Origin: Larix sibirica
Taxonomy: Eukaryota; Streptophyta; Pinopsida; Pinales; Pinaceae
Assembly (NCBI GenBank): GCA_004151065.3
Contig: NWUY0300108698.1
Location: 1-23,536, forward strand
DNA length: 23,536 bases
Direction of reading: 5' to 3'
Of the stretch, positions 1 to 10,066 are shown one piece after another. The translations under genes and the position numbers were made by a program. A model generated the notes under the pieces. It had not been told where the DNA came from. It made no database searches and saw nothing but the letters and a program-made list of their open reading frames with translations. How positions within the stretch are numbered: position 1 is the first letter of the stretch; the number at the start of each line of letters is the position of its first letter.

Positions 1-2643
1 GGAGAGGTGTGGCCTTGGGGGCAAGCAATGAGCCAGGTACTGTCACCTGAATCCCAGCTCCTCCGTTTAGGCTAACTCCTAACGAAGCCAAGGGGGTAGT
101 CCCTAATAAAATACTATGGCTGACTAAGCTAAGTACAAAAAGTAAATGTGATTTAGGAGTTAAAGAATTTTACTAGAACGAGAATTGCAAATAGATAATT
201 TAGTTCAACAGCATATAAAATTAAAGCCTACATGACATGCAGATTTGATTTAAGCAAATAAATGGAGATTATAGACCAATGTCGTGGAGTCAAGTTGTTG
301 CTACTGTGATGGGAAAGTTTTGCAAGTGTCTCGTTGTCAGTTTTAAATTATTATGATGAATGATTAAAGACGCGGTTACTTCTTGGTAAGTTTTAACATA
401 TTAAAGATGATCTTGATTAATGGGGAAGGGGATTCTCGATATACCATGAGGTACGGGGAATATGTCTAGATTCACCAAGTGTGGTTCTACACGTGAAATG
501 TGGGCTAGATTGGAGTCGTGAGGTGTGTCCAACACTAACATCAAACAAGGGTGTAGCCTAACAGGTCCCCACGGTCACTATCTTGTAGTTCCCGCTTCAT
601 TGCAGACTTTTTCCATAAGAGGTAAAAGTCGAGACGTCGGATTTTCGTCTTTGAGGGATGTTAATTGCAAAGATGTGAGTCTAATTACTACAAACTAGGA
701 ATCTCTTTTTTGATCATCCACTGATTACTCAGGAAAGCCCTTTCAAAGATGGCGAGAGCATACTTCGGGAAATCAAAGTCTAGATTCGTTACTTTGACTT
801 GAAAAAAAGAAACAAAGCAAAATGTGAACTCATTAATCCTAAAGCTGAGAATCTATTTTCCCTTACTCGAGCAATCTCTTTCGGAACTTCAGGAATGCAC
901 AACTACAAGTTTGTTACTGAAACTACTTATGTGCTTTGTGTGCTAAAATGATTAAAATGAAAAAAGTATGCAGCCTGCAAAAGTTGATTAAAACCTAAGT
1001 CCTGAGTGAGTTTCAGGTCCGATATTGGATTGGGTGCCTCAAACGTTAAATTTTAATTTAACTTAAATTATTAAAACGGAAAAGTAAAAAAACTAGAAAA
1101 AAGTAGAAAACTACAACACAGTGCAAAACCCCCCAAGGGGGTTGGGGTGTGGGCGTTGCGTAGCCCACTTGCTCTCTTTTATTATGGACTTTTACAATGC
1201 CTGACTGAATGCTTGTGATCCTTTGTAGAATAGGATCACTAAGCTTACAAGTTTTTTTTTTGAATGAGAAACTAATACAGAAAGAAGAAAAGATTTTTTG
1301 GGGTGCTTTGGATGAGTTGATTCTTCAAAAATCTGCTAGCATCTCCTTCTACCTATTCAACAAATGACAAAAACCAGCAAGCAAAGTGAACTACAAAGTG
1401 CTCAAAAACACTTTAGAAGTGTCTTTGAGTCCAGTTAGTAACTACTCAAAAATTATACTAAGTTAGCCTAACTAAAAAGATCTTAAATAAACTGAGGGAA
1501 ACAAGCTAAAGAGCTTGTTTCCTATAGGATCTTTGTTGTCCTTTTGAGGCAACAAATACGAGGCACTGTATTTATCAAATATAACTTTGGAATTTAAATA
1601 AGCAACAAAACTTTCAAGCCTTTAGATCTACTGCTTAATTGACTTGTAAAGAGAAGCTTGCTATATGCTAGATCTTTGCATAAAATAATGGAAACTTTTA
1701 TCAATTATGATCTTAACATAAAATCAAATCTACTTATGTAAATTTCACTTTGAAAAAGAACTAGATCTGAAAAATCAAAGTAACTGATAACCAAAGAATA
1801 TGAATTTTTTAAAGGAGAGAAGGAGGAAACTAGCTCGATGATGGAGCTTGGGCGAAAGAAGAGTCTGCCAGGTGGAACCAAGAGGGACTATGCTTCCGTA
1901 AGTACTGGGAGGTGAAGAAGAAGCTTACTCGCTCAACCACCTCTCCAAGATTAGGAACGTATTGCTTCTTAAAGATCTTTGCAAAACAAGATAGTTAAAC
2001 AAGAGTGAAGTCCAAAAGTAGAAATTTGGAAAACATGCAATTTATACCAAAAATATATGTAAACAAAAAGATCTACGATTAGCTATCAATAAGAGGAAGA
2101 ATCAATACCAAATTAGTATTGTTATCCTATTGAGAGATAACTCCCCTTCTAGGCCCATGGTTCTACCAAAAGCAATGCGAGGAATTAAACAAAATATCGG
2201 TTACCTTATTCACCAAGCAATGAACATCCACACCACAAGTAGGCTACATAAGATGAGACCTCCAAATCCTTATTCCATTCACAATGATAAAGAATTACAA
2301 TACAAACAAGCAGAGGTTCAACCCTTCCATCCCAAACAATGGATAGCAACCCTGCTTTTATAACACCTCCCAACCACCCAAGCTACATCCAATGGACTAA
2401 ACCAAAAAGATATATATTCCAATTCATTAAAACTAGAAAAAATAATTATATTTTTGCTATGCGATATGGCAATTGAGCCATCATTAAACCATGATTTACA
2501 TATGAAGGATTTGAGCACATACCACCAAGCATCAAGTGGGATCAAATGCATTGATGTGCAAACTTAAGTGCAAAATATGAGGAAAAGGTTGCACCTCAAG
2601 AGATATGATCCCTCTAGGCACTTGGTAGATCCGGAGTTAAGAT
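1..2643. other. Unassigned non-coding stretch
   Basis: I see no coding region, RNA gene or recognisable transposon domain on either strand. The longest open frames are about 75 codons, overlap each other on opposite strands and have no domain motif. Local structures are an 11-bp perfect hairpin at 1497-1522 and a short C-run/G-run palindrome around 1129-1142. The sequence could be old LTR or untranslated transposon DNA; nothing here settles that. Confidence 0.6.
1497..1522. repeat. Perfect 11-bp inverted repeat (hairpin)
   Basis: The arm ggaaacaagct is followed by the 4-nt loop aaag and then the exact reverse complement agcttgtttcc. No T-run or gene lies next to it to make it a terminator, and it is far too small to be a MITE by itself. 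Function unknown. Confidence 0.75.
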
Positions 2644-2927
2644 GGATCTATACTAACCCACGGGTTTTAGCTCAATTGGTTTGTGTGGCGTTTAGTCCCC
2701 ATCGAGTCTTGGGTTCAAATCTCATTGGGAGGGGTTGAGGGTGGAAGCCACTTGTGGGGGATGATTTCACTTCCCCTAGGGGCATCCAGGCTCAACCGAG
2801 CCTCGTACAAACCTAGTTGAAGCATCCTACTTGTGGGCAGATCATTCTGCCATCCAACACTAAGGCTAGCCCCAGCCTAGGCTCAGCCTTGCTTGAAAAA
2901 AAAAAGAAAAAAGAAAAAAAAGGATCT

Positions 2928-2933
<6 letters not shown>
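2644..2933 (+). mobile_element. tRNA-derived SINE with target-site duplication
   Basis: This is a short non-autonomous retroposon. A box A-like motif (ttagctcaattgg, 2667-2679) and a box B-like motif (ggttcaaatct, 2712-2722) lie 45 bp apart, as in a tRNA gene, so an internal RNA polymerase III promoter is likely. A tRNA-unrelated body of about 170 bp follows, ending in an A-rich tail at 2896-2921. The 12-bp sequence ggatctatacta occurs exactly at both ends (2644-2655 and 2922-2933), the target-site duplication left by LINE-machinery insertion. The element proper is therefore 2656-2921, about 266 bp. It has no coding capacity and would depend on a LINE reverse transcriptase in trans. The perfect duplication implies it is younger than the surrounding decayed elements. 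I do not recognise the family. Confidence 0.85.

Positions 2934-2958
<25 letters not shown>
2934..2958. repeat. (GT)n microsatellite
   Basis: About 12 uninterrupted GT units start directly after the 3' target-site duplication of the SINE. They probably expanded from the insertion flank. Confidence 0.95.
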
Positions 2959-3057
2959 CACTAACATAAACCCTAAAGCATAGTGACAAGGTCGAAATGA
3001 CATTACCTTATATTTTCGAGCAAGCATTTATGAAGTTTACATGTGTGTACATGAAAA

Positions 3058-3441
3058 GTGCAAGCAAAACCTATAGAAGCCATGGATGGGGAGCAAAGGG
3101 AAAGAGAAAGGTTTAATGAAGGAAAGAAAGGAGTCAAAACTTCTATCTTATTCAATTTTTTTAAGTCAAATCGACAATTTCCAAGTGGGATAAGATTCGG
3201 GATAAGATTGATGGGGACCACACAAGTAGGAGTAAGCAATCCACTTACATTTTTGGGTTGTAGAAGAGAGCACATGCTTAGGGATTGCCCAAATAAAAAT
3301 AAGCTTTCCTACAATATTCAAGAGGCTACAATAGTGGATGATGTGGTACATACAATATTCAAAATTATGTTGCTTTGGAAGATTGCCAATGGAAAAACAT
3401 TTCAGGATCCAAAGTGTAAAAACTTTGGGGAATCTTACTAA
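3058..3441 (+). pseudogene. gag C-terminal remnant with degenerate zinc knuckle
   Basis: A 127-codon open stretch, with residues 68-78 reading CRREHMLRDCP. In functional gag nucleocapsids, a CX2CX4HX4C knuckle binds element RNA inside the cytoplasmic virus-like particle. Here the His and final Cys keep their spacing, but the first two Cys are lost or displaced. The run of basic and acidic residues before it fits the linker that precedes the knuckle. The start codon is arbitrary because the frame is a fragment. The rest of gag is not found upstream, where the SINE and microsatellite lie. The last 40 residues, after the knuckle, lead towards the protease. Confidence 0.75.
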
Positions 3442-3629
3442 TTCTTAAATTTCCAACCATGATGATATTTTTGTAAAATGTTCAAATATATAAATATATG
3501 TTTAGAGTAGAATATTTTAGGCAAATTATTTTAGAAAAAAATAGATATCAATGAATATTTTATTGGAAAAAATTAGGCGAAGGGCTAAATTTTACCCCTA
3601 AAAATTTCTTTGATTTTCAAGTTGATCAT

Positions 3630-3985
3630 CAATCTACCATGATTGAGGTTGAAGGTAAGATCATAACTCAAGTTGTTTCGACTGATCCTAAATAAATCCA
3701 TAGTTATGTTACTCTTAAGATTGTAGAAAATTGTTCTCTCAGCTAGAATAAACATAGCAAATTTTGGTTAATATATCTAGCCAATAGAACCAAGAGGAGG
3801 GTGAGTGAGATAGTAGCAAGTTTCCCATTAGAATTGAATGGATTCTTTCTTATGCAAATTTGATTGTCTTACTCCTTGGGGCATATGATGTTATCATTGG
3901 AATGGATTAGTTAGAATCACATCATGTTGTGCTTAATTGTTACAACAAAACCTTTAGCTATATCAATGATGAAGGAAACGATTAG
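3630..3985 (+). pseudogene. Ty3/gypsy aspartic protease remnant
   Basis: Translated in shifting frames, this shows a degraded retropepsin. The active-site region reads STDPK followed by a stop (about 3678-3695), where D-S/T-G or D-P-G is usual. The Asp remains and the Gly is lost. Further on, YANLIVLLLGAYDVIIGMD (about 3853-3909) matches the conserved C-terminal LG..D.ILGMDWL-type flap/helix of plant gypsy proteases, and the expected Trp after GMD is a TAG stop. The same segment recurs near the end of the window, with the Trp intact. In a live element this enzyme cuts the Gag-Pol polyprotein. Confidence 0.75.
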
Positions 3986-4070
3986 GACAATAAAAGGTGA
4001 TCCAAGGCCAATCTCCATAAGATAGAATCCTACTTTGTTGTTGAAAAAGTGTCATAGAAATAAATGACAA

Positions 4071-4720
4071 TTGTATGTAGATTGTGTCTTGGAGACATCA
4101 AAGGACAAAGGTCCCAAGATGGATGCTTTTCCAATCTTTCAAAAATTTAAAAATGTATTTCCAGAGGTAATACATGGGCTTCCTCCAAGGAGAGTCATTG
4201 ATTTCTCAATTGAACTTGTCCCTAGCATGCACCTATGCCTAAAACTCCTAGTGAATGAGTCCTCTATAGATACAATAAATGAAAATGCAATTGAAAGAAT
4301 TGTTGGCACTTGTGGAGCAAAAATCTTGTTTGTGCATAAGAAGGACTAGACACCTAGGTTGTGTATTTTTTAAGTACTAACAATAATAAGTACCCTTTAC
4401 CTAGAATTGATGGCTTACATCATCAATTGTGAGGGGCGAATTCCTTCTCAAAGATTGATTTGAGATCAAGTTACCTCCAAGTCAGGATTTAGAATGAAGA
4501 CATTTATAAGATGGCATCTAGTACAAGATATGGGCACACTGAGTTTGTAGTAGTGCCCTTTAGCTTAACAAATGCACTGACTACATTCTTAGTTCCCATG
4601 AATAGTATTTTTGACAAGTATTTAAATATGCTCACTATTATCCTCATTAATGAAATTTTGATTTATTCTAAATTAGAAAAGGAACATGAGAACACTTGCT
4701 CTTAATTTTGAAGTTCTTGA
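4071..4720 (+). pseudogene. Ty3/gypsy reverse transcriptase remnant
   Basis: The first open part (4071-4349) carries the pre-RT linker typical of plant gypsy elements (VFPEVIHGLPPRRVIDFSIE) and ends at LFVHKKD, the start of the RT fingers. After a gap with stops, 4511-4705 reads RYGHTEFVVVPFSLTNA, the conserved F.T.YGH.EF.VMPFGLTNAP block. The catalytic box, normally [YF]xDD, reads LINE at 4643-4654: both metal-binding aspartates are substituted (N and E), so the enzyme is dead whatever the frameshifts. The finger and palm segment between 4350 and 4500 is largely unreadable. Confidence 0.85.
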
Positions 4721-4969
4721 GAAAACATCAATTATATGCCAAATGAAGCAAGTGTGTTTTATATCGAAAGGAGATTCATCATTTTGGACATAACTTTTCC
4801 GAGAAAGAAATAACAATGGTCTTATATTAATTAAATCCATAATGGATATTGGTCCACTCCAAAGGTTTTTTATAAAATAAGATAATTTATTGTTCTTGTT
4901 GGATACTACAAAAGATCTATTCAAGGGTTTTTCCCAATTGCATATCCAAGCACCTCCCATCAGAATAAG

Positions 4970-5430
4970 GGGAAGAAGTTTGAATGGACACAACAGTGTG
5001 AGGAATTTTTGTGGCTACTAAATAAATGTCTTACAAGGGAAACAATCATCAAAATAGAAAATCCGGATGAATACTTTGTTTATATCCATGAATGCTTGTA
5101 TGGAAGGAAATACTGGAATCACCACAAAACTATCATCTTGTGTGCTATGAATCTTGAGAACTAAAGAGCATGAGATAAATTATTCCACTCATTACTTAAC
5201 ACTTATTGTTGTCAAGCATGCTTTGAAGATGTGGAGGCACTACTTTGATGGGTAGAATATTTGCACTAAGAATAGATCATAACGACTTATAATATTATTT
5301 GATCAGCCAATCTCAATTGCAATGAAAACAAGATCACTGGCATTCCTTTATGAGTTTGATTGTGATATCAAAGACATAAAAGGAAAAGAAAATAAGGTTG
5401 CAAATGCACTTGGAAGAAGCATGCTCGCGA
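4970..5430 (+). pseudogene. Ty3/gypsy RNase H remnant
   Basis: The segment following RT starts with KFEWTQQCEEF (about 4977), the typical entry to the gypsy RNase H, and ends with FLYEFDCDIKDIKGKENKVA (5346-5405). There the family has ...I.HIKGKENKVADALSR. The final catalytic Asp of that motif is Asn here (codon 5403-5405). Stops and frameshifts occur between about 5160 and 5320. In a live element the domain removes the RNA strand of the RNA-DNA hybrid during reverse transcription. Confidence 0.8.
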
Positions 5431-5512
5431 TGCAAATATCAACAATCAACATATGTGAATCAAATTTAAGGAAGATAAATATTGAAGCCCTTACAATAGA
5501 TAAGTATTATAT

Positions 5513-6500
5513 TTGGGTAAAGGAGGGGTTGAACCAAAAAAAGATACCATACATAAATATGAGAGATATCATATAGAAAATGATGGTAGTGTCCTTTACA
5601 ACAATCAAATATATCTTCCCAAGTCTCTAGAGTTGAGGAAGATCATTATGCATGAGATTCATAACATATTATATTGTGGTTATCCAAGCTACCATAAAAC
5701 AATCACAACGATGCAAAAGTAATACTATTGTCCTAGAATGAAGAAAGATGTCGTTGAGTACATTTCTAGGGGTGTAAAATGTCAACAAGTCAAGCTTGAA
5801 CATCAACATCCAATGTGGTTGTTATGGGCAATACATCTTCCAAAACAAAAATGGGAAGTGGTATTTATGGATTTCATATCTGGTATACCAAGAACTGTAA
5901 GACGACATGATTCCATCATGGTAGTAGTTGATAAATTAACTAAAGATGTTATTTTTATTCTAGTGAGATTCACACATCAAGTAACTGGCAACTAACATAG
6001 CATATATCTTTAAAGGATGTAGTCAAATTGTGTAGGATACCCAAGGCAATCATTTCTAATAGGGACACAAATTTCGCCTCAAACTTTTGGAAGAGTCTCT
6101 TTGAGGAATTAGGCACATAGTGGAATTTCATCATAACATACCATCCACAATCTAATCGGGAAACTGAAGGGGTGGACCAAGTAATGGAGGACATGCTCTG
6201 CATGTCCGTGATGGGTAAACCAACCAAGTGGGAATATTATCTCCATTTGGTGGAGTTTGCATACACAATGATCATAATACATCCTTAGAAATGATCCCAT
6301 TTGAAGCTTTGTATGATAGAAGATGCAAACTTAAGTAAGTGTGGATAATTCTTGGAACAAAATTACACTTGAGCCAAAATTGCTCAAGAATTAAAAATAC
6401 AAGTTGCTCACATTAATCAAAATTTGAAGGAAACCCAAGATGGACAAAAAAACTATGGAGATAAGAACAAAATTCATAACCACTCACTTAAAGGAGTATT
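5513..6500 (+). pseudogene. Ty3/gypsy integrase remnant
   Basis: The N-terminal HHCC zinc finger is partly kept: two His in HEIHN (5651-5662), HKT just after GYPSY, and CQQVK (about 5783-5797), but the first Cys of the CxxC pair is Gly. In the core domain the first Asp is in FMDFISGIP (codon 5870-5872), the second in NRDTNF (6064-6066) and the Glu in RETEGV (6166-6168), so the DDE triad is still readable. A frameshift lies between 5995 and 6052 and a TAG at about 6118. The C-terminal domain is faint: ETQDGQKNYGDKNK (about 6431-6472) matches the E.A...QK.YADK..R pattern of the family. A live enzyme would insert the cDNA into chromosomes; this one is broken. Confidence 0.85.
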
Positions 6501-6528
6501 CTGTCTTTGCTTTTATAAAATTGTGTGA

Positions 6529-6915
6529 CAAAATAAGCTACGTGGAAGTGAGCACATCCTAGAAAGTGCCTGGGGACGATGAAACTAAGCCATTTTCAAA
6601 TCTAACAAGCTATGGAGAAGGATGAAGGCCCCTCTTACCTTAATAAAGGTGTCAATTGGAAAGTTAGGGCCTCCCTCAATCAAGTGGGGGAGAACCTCAA
6701 TTAATTGTTTTATCTTATATGTTCAAAGAAAAAGAAAACACAAAGATAACAAAGAAGCTAATAGTTATAGTAACTAAGAGATGAAGGTGGACTGGATGTA
6801 GTGCCTAGCTTGAAGGAACAGGAAAATGTTCAAACAAGCTTATAAGGAATTGAAATGTGTAGTCTTTTAATGAAAATTATAGGAAAATAAAAGCATTTGA
6901 AAACTATGTTTGGAA
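6529..6915 (+). repeat. Gypsy 3'-end segment, copy 1 (partner at 18783-19195)
   Basis: This stretch (integrase tail, polypurine tract, start of 3' LTR) aligns by eye with 18783-19195 in the same orientation. Shared blocks include gaaagtgcct, gatgaaggccc/gacgaaggccc, gtagtgcc.agcttgaag and aaacaagctt. Copy 1 has about 100 bp around the polypurine tract that copy 2 lacks, and copy 2 has an internal duplication that copy 1 lacks. Confidence 0.8.
6682..6695 (+). other. Polypurine tract of the gypsy element
   Basis: The purine-rich run aagtgggggagaa follows the integrase end and is the typical plant Ty3/gypsy plus-strand primer site, found immediately before the 3' LTR. The LTR would then start at about 6696-6705. 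Its right end is not defined because no second LTR is present for comparison. Confidence 0.6.
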
Positions 6916-7449
6916 GGAAATGCCTAGGGTTTATGCAACTTGTTAGACATGGAATAATAGATTCTAGGCTATTAAGAAGACACTCTTAGGGAGAACAAAA
7001 TATTTACAGAGTCCTCCTCTCCCTAGTGAGGTTTCAAGGAACTCTTGTCTTATTGTACCAAGGTCCAAATACAATGTTGAGACAACCTTAGAAGATTTGA
7101 ATAGAGTGGATGCACCCCAATCCACGTCACTTCTATCACGTGGTGCAAATGACTACTTTTCCTTGTTTGGTACAATGGTATCATGGACAATGTTTCATTA
7201 GTTGTGCCATCCAGTGCATGGGGGTTAAACATGAATTTGTGCGATCTAGATGTTTCTCAATCGATGTAGGTCCCAAATGATTGTTATTAAGCTAATGTGA
7301 GGTCTATCTCTCCTTCATTGTGTGTTAGAGGCAAGGAAATTGAGGGTGTAGGTTCGATTCTAAGGGAGAAGGTATCCATTTAACCTATTAAGGGTCCTCT
7401 CCCTCTATTTGGAAAAGGTGTTGCTAATATCTCATAACCTAACAATTAT

Positions 7450-7910
7450 GAGGTGTATTTGGATTATAAGCATAGCATGGTTCCTTCATGTCAAGTAGTG
7501 GAAAAAATATTGAAGAAGGAAGGTGGCAGAAAGTGTGTCAAGAAAATGCCAAATCTAGTCAAGCTTGTTCTAGATGATGATATGCAAATGCATGAAGTAA
7601 TCAGCCTTATGACCCAAGCGTTACTTGGGTGCTTTCATGGGAGACCTAATTCAGTTTTGAAACTTTAAAGGATTGTATAATGGGAAAACGGGAGCCTATG
7701 GAGGGGTATACCAAAATTTTACCTTCTTTTCACTTGGATGGTTGACCTTTTTATTTCAAAGGGAAAAAGATTTAGAGAAAATTCTTCATGGTCATTAGAA
7801 ATAGGGAAACTCTCCCTTGTCTCTTAAAAGATGGAGCCTATTTTACAATGCTTGATGGAAGAAGATTTATAGAGTGCTCGTATGGATCCTATTGTATCTG
7901 TAGTGATGGA
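7450..7910 (+). pseudogene. L1 ORF1 remnant, DUF4283-like
   Basis: The open part 7453-7668 ends in ALLGCFHGRPNSVLKL, the usual ALVG.F.GRP....L start of the DUF4283 domain of plant L1 ORF1 proteins. Reading on through frameshifts gives KDLEKILHGH-stop-K-stop-GNSPLSLKRWSLFYNA (about 7766-7855), the conserved W.W...PLSLKRW.P.F segment. Two TAG stops (7796-7798 and 7802-7804) sit where Trp codons are expected. The live protein is an RNA-binding component of the LINE ribonucleoprotein. The shorter zinc-knuckle tail sometimes present in this family is not visible. Confidence 0.7.
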
Positions 7911-8141
7911 AGTATTATAACATATCCTTTAAGGTCTAGAAATAAGTGTTTAGGGTCAATTGTTCCTCGAGTGGAAGCAGGGATGGATATGCGTATTTGG
8001 CATGATGGCCCAAGTCTTGGAAGAGTCTGAAAATCATACCCTTCGTAGCACAAAAAATCCAAAAAGGCATTTATCTTTTGGGAAGAAAAAATCCATTGTT
8101 GAGGTTCTTAGAGAAGTTTCAACCCCAGTTAGGAGTGAGCC

Positions 8142-8825
8142 ATGATAGTCATGTCTTTGAATACTCAAGGGATGGGAAAACCTATAAATATTTATCCCTA
8201 AAGAGGCTTATGGAAGCCCACAAGAAAAAAAATTGTTTTATTCAGGAATCATTGAGTGAAGACTCCAAAATATATGGGAAATTAATGTAGCTTATGGGGG
8301 ATTGAGATTTTTTTTCTACTAGTTCAATGGGTTGTCCTGGGGGTCTCATGTTTTGTTGGAAGAGAAGATCCTTCTTATGCACTAATTCTATGTCTTCTGC
8401 ATCATGTCTAGGTGCGATATTATTCTCACAAAAATTGGGGGAGGAGGTTCTATTTTTTAACATTATGGGCTATATGATGATAGAGTTCAATATTGAGAAA
8501 GGATATTTGTTATGGACATTCTTAAGAAAAAATATGTATTTGTGGGTGGTGATTTAAATTATTTTCGAGGTAGATGAGATATTTGGGGTTAATGAGCACA
8601 CTCAAATCACATGTCTATTTTTTTAAGCAGAGATTATATGAAGTAGGTCTCTTATTTGTGTCACATGTAAAGATATTAGCTACTTGGACAAATTAGAGAA
8701 TTGGTACTGCTAGGATTGTAAAGAGGCCAGACATGTTTATTTTAAATGAAGAACTTGTTGGTGATTAGATTAGGATAAGGAAGTGGAATGATGTAGGAGG
8801 GAAATTTAACCATTCTCCAATTTTT
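8142..8825 (+). pseudogene. L1 ORF2 APE-like endonuclease domain remnant
   Basis: ORF2 probably began at ATG 8142: MIVMSLNTQGMGK is the typical L1 start, with the metal-site Asn at 8160-8162. After a frameshift the catalytic Glu is seen in CFIQESLSED (codon 8246-8248). GGLMFCWKR (about 8339) and the YG.YDDR segment (about 8464-8481) follow. The catalytic Asp/Asn pair is in VGGDLNYFRGR (8542-8574). Near the end, ATWTN and RIGTARIVKRPDMFIL match the family, but the terminal S-D-H motif reads F-N-H before SPIF (about 8808-8822), so the last acidic residue is lost. In a live element this domain nicks target DNA to prime reverse transcription. Confidence 0.88.
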
Positions 8826-9640
8826 TTTTAATGGGAAAGGTAGGAAAGAATGCACCAAGTCCCCTCAAATTTAACTTTGCATGGATGGAAGAGGATGGTT
8901 ATACTAATCTTGTTCATAGAGGCTAGAATTGTTTTTATGGAACTTTGTGTGAATTTGCATGTACTATAAGTTTGATGGAAATTTGAAGAGATTGAAGAAA
9001 GTGTCTACATAATTGACCCATCAAAGGAAACTCAAGTATGAATATGATCTTGTAAGCATTGGAGAATAATTGGAAACCCTTCACTCAAATGGTCTAGTTG
9101 GCTTCCTTAATGAAGTGGCCAAATTGCAATATGAATCTTTGGAGCAAAGGAGAGGAAATTTGTTGGAGGATAGAGAAAACACTTGGAGACTAAAAAGTAG
9201 GGCATTGTGGCAATCCAAAGGGGATGATAACACTAAGTATTTTCATGACTTTGCAACTCATAGGAAAAATGTAAATATAATTTGAAAAAATCCTAGAAAC
9301 AATGGTACAAAATCTATGGGGTTTGAAGAGCTGGCACAACTAGGGATAAATCATTTTGAAGGTATTTACAAAGAAGAAAATTGAGCAATAGTTGTTGAAG
9401 TGGTGATCATGTTTTCACATTTCCCTGGTTTTGTTGATGAGGAGAATAATGAGAGAATATTTGAAGAAGTATTTAAAGATGAGTTATAGGAGGTTATGCA
9501 AAATTTCAAAAAATATAAAAGTATTGGCGTTTATGGGTGGACTATTGAATTTTTTATTAGTTTGTTAGGCCCTGATTGTGTTTTACATTATGTTGGTCAT
9601 CTATTAGTTAGTGGGATGATGGTCATAATACATTAATTGA
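8826..9640 (+). pseudogene. L1 ORF2 spacer between endonuclease and RT
   Basis: Readable pieces fit the L1 ORF2 linker: KFNFAWMEEDGY (about 8870), then an open stretch 9070-9285 containing LWQSKGDDNTKYFHDFATHRK. The latter is the highly conserved W...GD.NTK+FH..A..R+ block that precedes the RT domain. The first RT-proximal block (KYKSIGVYGWTIEFF, about 9517-9555) follows, equivalent to K.PGPDG...EF in intact elements. Multiple stops interrupt the frame. Confidence 0.8.
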
Positions 9641-10060
9641 AAACTAGAATAGATTGATTGATGCCTTGATTTTTGGGGTAGTTAAGGCCTTGATTGGCGG
9701 ATCTCCATCATAGGCACTAGTTTAGGAGGGAAATGTTAAAGGGGAAGATATTATTTTAGCATGCATCATTGTATTATAGAAGGGGGTATTCATCCATTAT
9801 TCATGGATTCATGGTCGTAATTAAGTGCATGCGAGTCTTGGTCATGGGAGAATATTCACTCCATTTCTTGCCATGGGAAAGGGAGGCACTTGTAGTAGTA
9901 AGATTTCTATGATTAATAAAGTATTTATGGTGCTATTTATCTTGTTATTGTTTTATGTTTATGCATGTCATGTAGGTGTTTGATAGTTTTAGGTTATTAA
10001 TACATCTAAATCTTGTCAATATATTTTTTAGAGGATTATCTTCTAAGGGTATAGAATAAT
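9640..10060. other. About 400-bp insertion of unknown origin in the L1 RT region
   Basis: RT-like translation stops near 9640 and resumes at about 10078 (ATFNFTFNALIPKTNNP). In intact L1 elements these two blocks are only a few tens of residues apart. The intervening sequence encodes no recognisable RT motif in any frame and has no obvious terminal repeats. It could be a small non-autonomous insertion or simply an unrecognisably decayed segment. Confidence 0.35.
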
Positions 10061-10066
10061 TTCCAT

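Larger units (their letters stand above)
3050..6960 (+). mobile_element. Decayed Ty3/gypsy LTR retrotransposon, 5'-truncated
   Basis: Domains occur in the order gag zinc knuckle (about 3259-3288), protease (about 3630-3930), reverse transcriptase (about 4110-4720), RNase H (about 4975-5430) and integrase (about 5510-6500). RT before integrase defines the Ty3/gypsy order. A polypurine tract at 6682-6695 follows, and the 3' LTR probably starts just after it. The coding frame is broken by many stops and frameshifts, and catalytic residues are lost in RT and RNase H, so the copy is dead. I find no 5' LTR and most of gag is missing, since the zinc knuckle lies only about 200 bp from the left limit. 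Related fragments lie at 18780-19195 and 23331-23536. Confidence 0.9.

Noticed and set aside
1129-1155. G-quadruplex candidate (ggggg-tt-gggg-tgt-ggg)
   Set aside because: Only three G-runs of three or more are close together; a fourth is missing, so a stable intramolecular quadruplex is unlikely.
2130-2551. Short open frames on both strands before the SINE
   Set aside because: They overlap on opposite strands, are under 80 codons, and lack any domain or codon pattern.
3003-3351. Minus-strand open frames opposite the gag remnant
   Set aside because: They are antisense shadows of the gag segment, which has a knuckle motif and collinear downstream pol domains on the plus strand.
4643-4654. 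Gypsy reverse transcriptase taken as potentially active
   Set aside because: The catalytic aspartate pair is replaced (reads LINE), RNase H has lost an Asp, and many stops and shifts break the frame; the copy cannot be functional.
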